Shown: positions 56,884 to 64,000 of the stretch, piece after piece
Position numbering within the stretch: the stretch's first letter is position 1
Layout: each line of letters starts with the position of its first letter
Origin: Planctomycetota bacterium
GTDB taxonomy: Bacteria; Planctomycetota; Phycisphaerae; UBA1845; UTPLA1
Length of the DNA stretch: 64,000 bases
Direction: 5' to 3'
Assembly (NCBI GenBank): GCA_016235815.1
Contig: JACRIM010000010.1
Coordinates: 1-64,000 of the forward strand
Program-made: the position numbers and the translations under genes
The notes under the pieces: generated by a model
What the model was told of the DNA's origin: nothing
Databases searched by the model: none
Seen by the model: only the letters and a program-made list of their open reading frames with translations

Positions 56884-58859
56884 TGCGTTGGAAGAGAGAT
56901 ATCATGCTTGCATTAACACTACTCGCATTAATTGGTTGGTCCGGTTTCGCGGATGAGCCGGACAAGTCCGGCCCGAACGACAAGCGGACCATCTCGTTAA
57001 ACATCAAGAAGGGCGAAATCGGCGACGCCCTGCGCCTGGTCGCCGAGCAGGGTGGTTTGAACCTTGTCATCGGCCCCGAGGTAAAGGGCGAAGTGTCGGT
57101 GTACCTCACCGAGGCGACGCTTGAAACCGCGCTGAAAGCGATCGCCCAGAACAACGGGTTCGCCTACAGCATGAACGATACCGTCATTTCCGTCGCCAAG
57201 GCGTCGGATAAGACCGGTCCCGAAGTCACCCCGCCCGTCATTACCAGGATTTTCACCCTCCGCTCGCAAGACGCCGAGCGCGTCAAAGACGCGCTGGAAT
57301 TCGCACTCTCCAAGTGGGGAAAAATGAAGGTTCTGAACCAGAACAGCCAGGGCGGTTATGGCGTTCAACGATTGAGCAGTCTTGGCGGCGACCTGAACGG
57401 CAGCGGTTCGTCGGGTGGCGGCGCCTCCGGCGGTTCGTTTAATAACAACGGCAGAAGCAGCGGATTTGGCGGCGCCAGCGGTCTCTCGGGCGGTCCTGCT
57501 CAACAGCAGCAGCCCATGACGCAGGATAGCGCCCGCAACGCCCGAACGCTTGTCGTGACAGACCTTCCCGAAAACCTCGAACTCATCTCCGGCCTCATTG
57601 CCGATCTGGATCGACTCCCGCCGCAGGTGTTGATTGAAGCACGCATCGTTGAAATGAGCACCGATCTCCAGCGCCGCCTCGGCATCGACTGGAACATCAG
57701 CGCCCTCGCCAACGGCCCCGTGCTCAATCATGGATGGCCGCTGCGAAACAGCGCCGGCTTCGCGTCCGGCTCGCAGATTCAGCGAACCTTTACCGGAGCA
57801 CCGTATCAGACCGCCGGCCTCGCGCTCGGCACGGTGGATTTCTCGCAGTTCACCGCCCTCGTGCAGGCCAATCAGAGCGACACGGCCATCCGTCTCCTCG
57901 CGAACCCGCGCCTGCTTGTGTACAACAATCACAGCGCGAGCATCCTCGTCGGTGAGCGATACCCGATTCTGCAGGCCAACATCTCCAACTTCGGTACCGC
58001 CACCGAATCGTTGCAGACGTACATCCCCGTCGGCGTGCAGCTTGAAGTCACGCCCACCATCATGATGGATGGCGCGATCTCCCTGCTGGTCCACCCCGCG
58101 ACCAGTGCCCTCGGCGATGACGTCGTCGGCACCACCGGCCTTCACGTCGCCCGCATTCGCACCCGCGAACTCGATACCCGCGTCATCATGCAGGATGGCC
58201 AGACCATCGTCCTCGGCGGACTCATCAGCGACCGCAAGACGCACCAAGCCAACAAGGTTCCGGGCCTTGGCGATGTGCCGGTGCTCGACTGGGTCTTCCG
58301 ACAGGAAAGCCCGCGCTCCGAACGCGTGGACCTGCTGATCTTCCTGACCGCCCACGTGGAGAACGCCACGCAGGTCACCGAGCGGGATCAAAAGGTCTAC
58401 GACATGTACAAGCCGCACTTCAAACACGTCGAGCGGCTGCAGGATGTACCGCTGCACTTCGAGATTCCGACGGAGTACGAGCCGCCCAAGCCCATGTTCA
58501 CCGATCCGCCCGCGTCGCACGATGGCGACGAGGAAATGAGTGAATCAACCGACGAGGATGCATCGCCCGCCAAGAATGAAGCGAGCCAGCCCGCCAAGAC
58601 CGGCTCCATGAAACGTCCGCCCGTCATTCGCGAAGAGACGAGCAAGACCAAGCCCGTCGCGAACGCGGAGTCCGAAACCGACTCCCGCGCAGAAGTCGAA
58701 GAGGTCCCGGGCATGCCGGACGATGAACCCGCCGCCAAGGGGTTGAACTACCCGGAGATGGAACCCGTTGGCCCGCCGGTGTCGGCGAATACGAATCCGT
58801 ATCGTGTCTACGGTCCGCTCATTTACGCGTTAACCGGCTCCGACCTCCTTGAAGAGTAA
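56880..58859 (+). CDS. Secretin (GspD/PilQ-type outer-membrane channel)
   Basis: 659 residues. Signal-like segment about 8-24; an N-terminal STN/N0-like domain (about 35-110); an N1-like region; a glycine-serine-rich loop (about 178-216); and the secretin domain (about 225-500) with LPPQVLIEARIVEM and VPGLGDVPVLDWVFRQ, the strand pattern of the channel. The last 160 residues are an acidic and proline-rich tail of unknown role. ATG 56880 overlaps the previous stop as ATGA; an internal ATG 56904 with GGAAGAGAG is an alternative. Confidence 0.92.
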   Translation: MMRWKRDIMLALTLLALIGWSGFADEPDKSGPNDKRTISLNIKKGEIGDALRLVAEQGGLNLVIGPEVKGEVSVYLTEATLETALKAIAQNNGFAYSMNDTVISVAKASDKTGPEVTPPVITRIFTLRSQDAERVKDALEFALSKWGKMKVLNQNSQGGYGVQRLSSLGGDLNGSGSSGGGASGGSFNNNGRSSGFGGASGLSGGPAQQQQPMTQDSARNARTLVVTDLPENLELISGLIADLDRLPPQVLIEARIVEMSTDLQRRLGIDWNISALANGPVLNHGWPLRNSAGFASGSQIQRTFTGAPYQTAGLALGTVDFSQFTALVQANQSDTAIRLLANPRLLVYNNHSASILVGERYPILQANISNFGTATESLQTYIPVGVQLEVTPTIMMDGAISLLVHPATSALGDDVVGTTGLHVARIRTRELDTRVIMQDGQTIVLGGLISDRKTHQANKVPGLGDVPVLDWVFRQESPRSERVDLLIFLTAHVENATQVTERDQKVYDMYKPHFKHVERLQDVPLHFEIPTEYEPPKPMFTDPPASHDGDEEMSESTDEDASPAKNEASQPAKTGSMKRPPVIREETSKTKPVANAESETDSRAEVEEVPGMPDDEPAAKGLNYPEMEPVGPPVSANTNPYRVYGPLIYALTGSDLLEE

Positions 58860-58882
58860 ACAATCTCGATGAATGGTGAGGA

Positions 58883-59413
58883 ATGATGATCTCCAAGAAA
58901 TATTCACTGGCGTTTGCTGCACTCGTCGCCCTTCCGCTTGTCGCGGGGTGCGGCTCGATGTTCAGGAAGGACAACTCCACGCCGGCCGCTCAATTGGACC
59001 CGGCCGATCAGAGAAAGCCGCTTTCGCCGCTTGAAGCGGAAGAGGCCTTTGCGCGGGCGCAGGGCGAAGCCGTGCAGTATGTGCAGGCGGGCCGCTACGG
59101 CCTGGCCATCGGCGCGTACGAAGCGGCCTTGCAAGTTCAACCCGATTCGACCGACGCCTTGTTTAACCTCGGCGCCTGTCACGAGGCGATCGGCGACCCG
59201 CTGCGAGCCATCAACTATTACCGGCGAGTCCTGGCGGTGACGCCGGATGATCCGGATTGTTATCGCAATCTCGGCACCAGCTTTATCAAACTTTACCACC
59301 GGGAACAAAGCCCGGCGTGGAAGAAGATGGCCGAGGATTCGTGGCGCCGGTCGCTGCAACTGCAGCCGGATCAGCCCGAAGTGAAAGCGTTCCTCGCCTC
59401 CGTGGCGAAGTAG
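58883..59413 (+). CDS. TPR lipoprotein, possible secretin pilot or assembly factor
   Basis: 176 residues. Type II signal peptide with lipobox LVAGC (Cys 23), then three to four TPR repeats (AVQYVQAGRYGLAIGAYEAALQVQPDSTDALFNLGACHEAIGDPLRAINYYRRVLAVTPDDPDCYRNLG). Last gene of the secretion operon, right after the secretin; PilF-type lipoproteins assist secretin assembly in other systems, and this is inferred by position. GAGGA lies just upstream. Confidence 0.75.
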   Translation: MMISKKYSLAFAALVALPLVAGCGSMFRKDNSTPAAQLDPADQRKPLSPLEAEEAFARAQGEAVQYVQAGRYGLAIGAYEAALQVQPDSTDALFNLGACHEAIGDPLRAINYYRRVLAVTPDDPDCYRNLGTSFIKLYHREQSPAWKKMAEDSWRRSLQLQPDQPEVKAFLASVAK

Positions 59414-59446
59414 GATCGATCACACCGGTCGACAGGGGCACCTGCC

Positions 59447-60379
59447 GTGCATTCACCCGCGCAGATCATCGAGGTGATTCGCAAGAATCCCCGCATCCCT
59501 GCGCCGTCGCAGACGGTCTTCAAGATTCTCTCCCTCACCCGCGACCCCTCATGCGACATGAACAAGGTCGCAGCGCTGATCGCCAGTGACGCGGGCTTGA
59601 CGGCCCAGTTGCTTCGCGAGGTGAACAGCGCGCTCTACGCCGGCACCAAGGCGACCTCGTCCGTGGCGCAGGCCTGCGTGCGCATCGGCATGAAGCGCGT
59701 TCGCTCGGCCGTTATCAATCAGCATGTCGTCAGCGGCCTCGGCAAGAGCTGTCCGCCGGGCTTCGACGCGAATCGACACTTCCAGTCGGCCCTCGCCACC
59801 AGTGTGGCGGCGCACGACCTCTGCAAGGACATCTGCCCCGCGCAGGCCGACGACGCCGGAACGGCGGGCCTGCTCTGCGACTTCGGCATCGGCCTGTTGG
59901 CCTATGGCGTTCGGGAGGACTACCAGCCAGTCCTCAATGAGTTGAAGAGGCAGCCCACCGCGCAGTTTCACACGCTGGAGCAGCGAATACTGAAGGTGAC
60001 GCACTGCGAGGTCGGCGCCGCGGTGCTGACCGACTGGGGTTTGGATGCGCACATCATCGATGCCGTGCGGCACCATCATTGCGAGCCGTCCACTGCCGCC
60101 AGGCAGGACCTCGCGGTCTTCTCACGCATCATCACGGCCGCGGTCACACTGGCGCGCCTCGCGCTCGATGGGTCGGACATGGACGTGGTGACGACGCTGT
60201 TCGAACAAGTGGAGTCGATCACCAAAAACGCCGATGCCGTGGTGTCGCGTTTGCTGGATTCGCTGGTCGGCCACCTGCAGGAGTCGGCGCGGATGCTGTC
60301 GGTGGAGATCGGCGAGACCAGCGACATGGAAGACAACTTGCAGAGCATCATGAACGATCTTCAGTCGATCGTTGGATGA
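59447..60379 (+). CDS. HDOD-domain signalling protein
   Basis: 310 residues, with the HDOD fold over about 10-230: IPAPSQTVFKILSLTRDPSCDMNKVAALIASDAGLTAQLLREVNSALY, the HHH stretch near 205 (VRHHHCEPS). HDOD proteins are HD-related domains lacking most catalytic residues, found in signalling and motility clusters. A C-terminal acidic coil follows. Start GTG 59447. It follows the TPR lipoprotein by 33 bp. Confidence 0.85.
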   Translation: MHSPAQIIEVIRKNPRIPAPSQTVFKILSLTRDPSCDMNKVAALIASDAGLTAQLLREVNSALYAGTKATSSVAQACVRIGMKRVRSAVINQHVVSGLGKSCPPGFDANRHFQSALATSVAAHDLCKDICPAQADDAGTAGLLCDFGIGLLAYGVREDYQPVLNELKRQPTAQFHTLEQRILKVTHCEVGAAVLTDWGLDAHIIDAVRHHHCEPSTAARQDLAVFSRIITAAVTLARLALDGSDMDVVTTLFEQVESITKNADAVVSRLLDSLVGHLQESARMLSVEIGETSDMEDNLQSIMNDLQSIVG

Positions 60380-60417
60380 GCGGTGCTTTCCGTCAGGGGA
60401 TTTTTTTCAGCGCAAGT

Positions 60418-60450
60418 AAAAGGCCCCGCCAATTTCATGGCGAGGCCTTT
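60418..60450. terminator. Bidirectional terminator between HDOD and bactofilin genes
   Basis: AAAGGCCCCGCCA and TGGCGAGGCCTTT pair with a single C-A mismatch, with A-run on the left and T-run on the right, so it can terminate both convergent transcripts. Confidence 0.8.
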
Positions 60451-60472
60451 GCATTTTCTTGATTCACATCGA

Positions 60473-60955
60473 TCAGCCCGGAACGCGAATCTCGGTCGGG
60501 CGCGGGCGCGGGGCCGCGGGGGCCATGGGCTGCGCCGGGCGCATGCCTTCGGGGGCCACCGGGGATGGGCTGCTCATGGAGATCTCCGAACCCGGCGATC
60601 GGCGGGCGGGCTGCTCGGCGGCACCCTGACCGACGACGACGTTGCCGACGAAGATGGCTCCATCGGCGATCTCCAGTCGCGTGGTGCGCAGGTCGCCTTC
60701 CATCTTGGCCGTGGCCAGAAGGTGGAGCTTCTCGCTCACGAACAGGTTGCCCTTGCACTCGCCCTCGACGCGGACGTTGGCCGCCTCGACATTGGCCTGC
60801 ACGCGGGACCCTTCCGCGATGTGCAGGGTACCCTTTGATTTGATGTGCCCGTCGAAGCCGCCCTCGATTCGGACGCCTTTTTCGAAGGACAGTTCCCCCT
60901 TGAATTTCGCATCGGCCCCGATGACGGTCGGGAATTCGCCGGTTGCTTCCGCCAT
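60473..60955 (-). CDS. Bactofilin (polymer-forming cytoskeletal protein)
   Basis: 160 residues. Bactofilin domain about 10-115: VIGADAKFKGELSFEKGVRIEGGFDGHIKSKGTLHIAEGSRVQANVEAANVRVEGECKGNLFVSEKLHLLATAKMEGDL, the short beta-coil repeats that self-assemble into filaments. A proline-alanine-rich tail follows. ATG 60955 with a strong GGGAGGAG upstream. The frame stays open far upstream into the repeat cluster, but the ribosome site and family start support 60955. Confidence 0.92.
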   Translation of the reverse strand: MAEATGEFPTVIGADAKFKGELSFEKGVRIEGGFDGHIKSKGTLHIAEGSRVQANVEAANVRVEGECKGNLFVSEKLHLLATAKMEGDLRTTRLEIADGAIFVGNVVVGQGAAEQPARRSPGSEISMSSPSPVAPEGMRPAQPMAPAAPRPRPTEIRVPG

Positions 60956-60970
60956 GACAATCTCCTCCCA

Positions 60971-60987
60971 GCGCCCAATTGGGGCGC
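60971..60987 (-). promoter_or_regulatory. Leader hairpin upstream of bactofilin
   Basis: GCGCCC (60971-60976) pairs with GGGCGC (60982-60987) around AATTG, about 16 nt before the start codon and just before the ribosome site. It could affect translation of bactofilin. Confidence 0.3.
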
Positions 60988-61147
60988 CTTTACGCTTAGA
61001 ACGATGCCAGTATGAATCCCTCCCTGGAAAGTCGAGCCAGTATAGCGGGACGGGGGGGCGGGAGCGAGGGGATGGGAAAGGCAAAATGTCGAATAGCGAA
61101 TGATGAACGTGGAAGGGGTCGCTGCGCGACGGCTGGATGTAAAAAAA

Positions 61148-61260
61148 CTGGGACAAACTGGGAAAAAGTGGGACGGGAGCGGGGAGCGGGGAGCAGGGAA
61201 CAGGGACCGGGGATCGGGGGACAAGGGGATCGGGGGACAAGGGGATCGGGGGGCCGAGGG
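61148..61260 (+). repeat. Purine-rich GGGGANC-type degenerate array
   Basis: About 16 degenerate units of the type GGGGAGC, GGGACCG, GGGGGACAA, spaced 7-10 bp. No strict register, so it is an imperfect low-complexity tract. Confidence 0.7.
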
Positions 61261-61270
61261 TATATAGTTG

Positions 61271-61390
61271 GAGCGACGGAGCGACGGAGCCACGAAGCCA
61301 CGAAGCCACGAAGCCACGTAGCCACGTAGCCACGGAGCGACGGAGCCACGAAGCGACGGAGCCACGAAGCCACGTAGCCACGAAGCGACG
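61271..61390 (+). repeat. Octamer array RAGCSACG, fifteen copies
   Basis: Exactly 120 bp = 15 copies of an 8-bp unit, alternating GAGCGACG, GAGCCACG, AAGCCACG, TAGCCACG and AAGCGACG. The regular register throughout makes it the clearest array in the region. Confidence 0.9.
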
Positions 61391-61445
61391 CAGGGGAGGG
61401 TGGGGGCGCTTTGCGACGATGGATGCGCAAAAAAAAGTACCCCCC

Positions 61446-61494
61446 GCAAAATAGTGCAAAAGCCCGCAAAAGGCCGCAAAAGGCCGCAAATAAG
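61446..61494 (+). repeat. GCAAAAGGCC-type array, about five copies
   Basis: GCAAAA units separated by CC, GGCC or TA at a spacing of about 10 bp. It begins 6 bp after the spacer copy at 61402-61440. Confidence 0.75.
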
Positions 61495-61495
61495 T

Positions 61496-61538
61496 CTTGA
61501 GTCCTGAGTCCTGAGTCCTGAGGCTTGAGGCGCGAGGG
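61496..61538 (+). repeat. Heptamer array TCCTGAG, about five copies
   Basis: Three exact TCCTGAG units then GCTTGAG and GCGCGAG, spaced 7 bp, preceded by CTTGAG. Confidence 0.8.
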
Positions 61539-61615
61539 ACTTGGAACCGCGGATTGTGCGGATTGGCGGAGGTTTTTTGAAAACAGCCGGCGTGCTTCCA
61601 TGGGGGCGGTGGGGT

Positions 61616-61650
61616 TGAGTCGCAGAGCCACGGAGCCACGGAGCGACGAA
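61616..61650 (+). repeat. Second octamer array, same family as 61271-61390
   Basis: About four copies (GAGTCGCA, GAGCCACG, GAGCCACG, GAGCGACG). Confidence 0.8.
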
Positions 61651-61683
61651 GGGGATGATGAGGTGGCTTCGCAACGTGAAGCA

Positions 61684-61736
61684 GAGGGAACGGGGAACTG
61701 GGAAGAGGGAATGGGGAACAGGGAACTGGGAACAGT
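61684..61736 (+). repeat. GGGAACW-type degenerate array
   Basis: Units such as GGGAACG, GGGAACT, GGGAAGA, GGGGAACA and GGGAACA spaced 7-8 bp. Confidence 0.7.
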
Positions 61737-61740
61737 GGAA

Positions 61741-61772
61741 GGCACAGAGGCACGGAGGCACAAAGGCACGGA
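61741..61772 (+). repeat. Octamer array GGCACRRA, four copies
   Basis: GGCACAGA, GGCACGGA, GGCACAAA, GGCACGGA in strict 8-bp register. Confidence 0.85.
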
Positions 61773-62013
61773 GGGGACGACGCGGCGGCTGCGCAGCGAT
61801 GCTTGCAAATAAATCTGAGTTGTTACAAAGGGGATTTGGGTTTTTTGTCCGACTATCGCGATGGGGCGGGCGCGAATGCGGATTGGGGTGGTGGGGGCGC
61901 GGGATGTCCGGGGTTCTCTCCATACGCCTATCAATCTTGCTCGGTGTTTCGCACGCGGCTGTGATTTGTTGTAGGTATTTGTTAGGTAAGGGGTTGGGGA
62001 CGGAGACGGGCAA

Positions 62014-62319
62014 GAAAAGTCGAAACGTCGAAACGTCGAATGCCGAAAGCCGAAAACCGAAACGCCGAAAGCCGAAAGCCGAAACGCCGAATGCCGAATG
62101 CCGAAAGCCGAAAGCCGAAAGCCGAAAGGTGAAACGCCGAAAGCCGAAAGCCGAAAGGTGAAACGCCGAAAGCCGAAAGCCGAAAGGTGAAACGCCGAAA
62201 GCCGAATGCCGAAACGCCGAAACGCCGAAAGCCGAAAGCCGAAAGCCGAAAGGTGAAACGCCGAATGCCGAAACGCCGAAAGCCGAAACGCCGAAAGGTG
62301 AAGCGTCGAAAAGTCGAAA
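62014..62319 (+). repeat. Long heptamer array of NNYCGAAA units, about 40 copies
   Basis: About 306 bp of 7-8 bp units, mostly GCCGAAA with ACGCCGAA, GCCGAAT and AGGTGAA variants, flanked on both sides by AAGTCGAAA-type units. The same unit occurs at 21911-21958, 40 kb away, sharing GTCGAAAAGTCGAAAT at the end. Probably a dispersed repeat family. Confidence 0.9.
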
Positions 62320-62553
62320 TGAGGCTGATGGGAGCATTCGCAGATTTCGCGGATCGGGACCGAGGGATCGAGGGGTTTCAGGGGCTGAGGGCAGGTAGGG
62401 GTCGCTGCGCGACGATGGGGAGTCGGTGGCCGTGCTCTACATGGTGGCGCGGGCGGAGGCCTGAGCGAGGGCCTTTTGGATTCGGGCGATGACGTGGCCT
62501 GGGGATTTGAGTCTATTGCCATCAATTGCGGTCATTAGTCTGCTGTAGTCGAA

Positions 62554-63228
62554 TCATTGGCACATAAATATTACCGAAGGGTTTGTCGGAAATGCGATAC
62601 CGGGCCATATCTTTCTTGCCAAGTTACTTGCTTCTGAATACGTCTCGCGAGTAGAAATGACCTCTATCAAGGCATCATCTGCGATGCCGCTCAATGTGTA
62701 ATAGGGTTCCTCGAAGGCTTCATCAAATGGATAGTCCTCGCAGGAGTAGGCAATCCCGATGTTCCCATCAACCGAATCACGAACTGACTGAACGCGAATA
62801 TGCGTAAATGGCGAGCCTCGACCGGGATTGACTGACGTGACATTGACGGGGGCTCTAAGTTCGTCAGATACAAATATCGGTAGCTTGAGGTTAACCGCGA
62901 TCCTTAGGCAGTCGTCGTAATCGAACCCATCAATCGCGAGGATGTCAATTTCATCGACACAAGCCTTACCAAAGACTTCTTCCAAGAGATATGGCCACAC
63001 TTCGTCAGTTTCCGCGAATGCGACGTGGCGGCAGGCCCACAGCTCAAAGTGGTTTGCAACTCGCATGCATACTCGCATCAACTCATCATATCCGTTGTAA
63101 TGCTCGTTCAGTTGGATGCTTGGATTTTGCTTCTCGAACTCTTCAAACGATCGCCAAAGTGAAAGTGCAGCGGCGAATACTGCAGCTGGATCAATCTGAT
63201 CTTGGATGTTATCACCAATTGTGCTCAT
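62554..63228 (-). CDS. Protein of unknown function (acidic, 224 residues)
   Basis: 224 residues, acidic, no signal peptide or membrane helix. Starts MSTIGDNIQDQIDPAAVFAAALSLWRSFEEFEKQNPSIQ; notable FELWACRHVAFAETDEVWPYLLEE and IDILAIDGFDYDDCLRIAVNLKLPIFV. I do not recognise the family. It is more AT-rich than the rest of the window and lies between the repeat cluster and an HNH nuclease gene, which suggests an accessory region. ATG 63228 has CGGAGC upstream. Ends 8 residues after VIFMCQ-like C-terminus at 62554. Confidence 0.6.
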   Translation of the reverse strand: MSTIGDNIQDQIDPAAVFAAALSLWRSFEEFEKQNPSIQLNEHYNGYDELMRVCMRVANHFELWACRHVAFAETDEVWPYLLEEVFGKACVDEIDILAIDGFDYDDCLRIAVNLKLPIFVSDELRAPVNVTSVNPGRGSPFTHIRVQSVRDSVDGNIGIAYSCEDYPFDEAFEEPYYTLSGIADDALIEVISTRETYSEASNLARKIWPGIAFPTNPSVIFMCQ

Positions 63229-63379
63229 GGTAGCTCCGATTTCGTCTAAGAGTTCTCAATTCGCATGCCAATGGACGCGGTAGATTTCAGTTGTTAAGTT
63301 CAGATACGTGTATCGCGAATCGAAGAGTGTGTGCTGTAAGTAGATGACTGACCGTGCGAAAGTCTAGGAGGATCACTCG

Positions 63380-64000
63380 ATGTCGACTGCTCGACGAGTC
63401 TTGTGGAGTCGGGCGCACTCCCTGATCGCGCTTAACCTGTATTGCAAACTTCCGTTTGGTAAACTCCATAAAGGCAATCCGCTGATCAAGGAAGTTTCCG
63501 CACTGATGGGACGCACCCCAAGCAGTTTGGCGATGAAGTTGTGTAATTTTGCATCGCTTGATCCTGTCTTGCGAGCGCGCGGCATCAAAGGACTGCCGCA
63601 AGTCTCGAACAACGATAAAGCGATCTGGTCCGAGTTTCATAGAGATATTGAAACGCTCGCGCCAGAAAGCGAGCAACTTCTTCATCGACTCTTTACCGAC
63701 AACGATGACCTTGAAATTGACTTGCTTGAGCGCGATCGTGTTCGTTTCGAACCCACGCAGCGCATCCCAAGCGGAATGAGGGTTACGGAGGCCACGGCGA
63801 CAACTCGGGTTCGTCGCGGACAACAGTTTTTTCGGCAATCTATTCTTAATGCCTATGGTGTGCGGTGCTGCATCAGCGGCATCAACGTTCCGCGATTGCT
63901 TATCGCGAGCCATATCAAGCCGTGGAATGCGTTTCCCGACGAGCGGCTCAATCCCAAGAATGGTCTGTGCCTTTCGAGTATTCATGATGCTGCTTTCGAT
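63380..64000 (+). CDS. HNH endonuclease, C-terminus cut by the window end
   Basis: The frame is open from ATG 63380 (AGGAG upstream) to the window end, 207 codons. The N-terminal part (MSTARRVLWSRAHSLIALNLYCKLPFGKLHKGNPLIKEVSALMG) is a helical domain seen in bacterial HNH nucleases near restriction or defence genes. The HNH site is visible: Cys pair CCISG, His 178 (ASHIKPW), Asn 194 (NPKNGLCL) and His 202 (SSIHDAAFD). It probably cuts DNA; target unknown. Confidence 0.85.
   Translation, partial: MSTARRVLWSRAHSLIALNLYCKLPFGKLHKGNPLIKEVSALMGRTPSSLAMKLCNFASLDPVLRARGIKGLPQVSNNDKAIWSEFHRDIETLAPESEQLLHRLFTDNDDLEIDLLERDRVRFEPTQRIPSGMRVTEATATTRVRRGQQFFRQSILNAYGVRCCISGINVPRLLIASHIKPWNAFPDERLNPKNGLCLSSIHDAAFD

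Larger units (their letters stand above)
60956..62553. other. 1.6-kb gene-free region made mainly of mosaic 7-8 bp tandem repeats
   Basis: Apart from the bactofilin leader at its left end, this region has no credible gene. From about 61110 to 62420 it is a mosaic of at least seven short arrays of 7-8 bp units (listed separately), with a purine-rich plus strand over most of it, and a repeated spacer of about 30 bp that recurs between arrays. All three minus-strand frames are open for about 1.2-1.6 kb, but with strongly repetitive, low-complexity translations, as expected when units of 7 or 8 bp lack stop codons. No promoters or RNA genes were recognised. Confidence 0.7.

Noticed and set aside
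56997-58520. Long minus-strand open frame antisense to the secretin
   Set aside because: Shadow frame; the secretin motifs on the plus strand are unmistakable.
61271-61390. CRISPR-like regular repeats
   Set aside because: The unit is 8 bp in direct tandem with no unique spacers, and no cas genes are nearby.
60736-62525. Long open frames (over 500 codons) on the minus strand across the repeat block
   Set aside because: All three minus frames are open because the 7-8 bp units lack stops; the translations are repetitive and mutually frame-shifted, with no ribosome site or known domain.
63287-63985. Minus-strand open frame opposite the HNH gene
   Set aside because: The plus-strand frame has a ribosome site and all HNH residues; the antisense product has no motif.

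Overview
The window looks like a piece of a Planctomycetota chromosome, probably of the class Phycisphaerae. Evidence: two secreted proteins end in PEP-CTERM anchors of the ...EPSTL...LIRRKR type, a beta-helix protein carries a dockerin-like calcium repeat, the RpoA start (MRIRWRGLELP) and several extended ribosomal proteins fit that phylum as I know it, and there are unusual EF-G, zinc-ribbon membrane and DUF1573 proteins. G+C is high over most of the window and visibly lower from about 62.5 kb to the right end. No rRNA or tRNA gene was found.

Layout. 1-9.7 kb: the tail of an IS630-type transposase, then uvrB, a beta-CASP metallo-hydrolase, a small coiled-coil protein, leuS, two tandem zinc-ribbon membrane proteins and frr. 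9.7-16.5 kb: envelope and secreted proteins (twin PEP-CTERM paralogues each with its own promoter and terminator, a beta-helix/dockerin protein, a DUF1573-redoxin fusion) and a radical SAM protein. 16.5-19.8 kb: a PocR-GAF-SpoIIE phosphatase and a large exported protein of unknown role. 19.8-38.5 kb: an EF-G gene followed by a continuous S10-spc-alpha ribosomal superoperon with secY, adk, map, rpmJ and rpoA. rpmD (L30) and infA are missing from their usual places. 38.5-47.1 kb: a HIT protein, an NHL-repeat exported protein, and a leftward operon of membrane kinase-like protein, ECF sigma factor, membrane protein in anti-sigma position and WD40-like lipoprotein. 47.2-60.4 kb: an FAA-family hydrolase, then a type II secretion / type IV pilus-like operon: PilZ, GspE, GspF, five pseudopilins (G, H, I, J, K), a PilM-PilN fusion (GspL-like), PilO, a PilP/GspC-like protein, secretin and TPR lipoprotein, followed by an HDOD protein. 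60.4-62.5 kb: a leftward bactofilin gene and 1.4 kb of mosaic 7-8 bp tandem repeats with no credible gene. 62.5-64 kb: a protein of unknown family and an HNH endonuclease cut by the window end.

How it works together: most of the window is core translation machinery. The accessory interest lies in cell-surface export (secretion operon, PEP-CTERM and dockerin proteins), a possible surface-sensing regulatory operon whose kinase has lost key catalytic features, and an unexplained repeat cluster whose 7-8 bp unit also occurs between the EF-G and S10 genes. All assignments come from reading the sequence; no database search was run.
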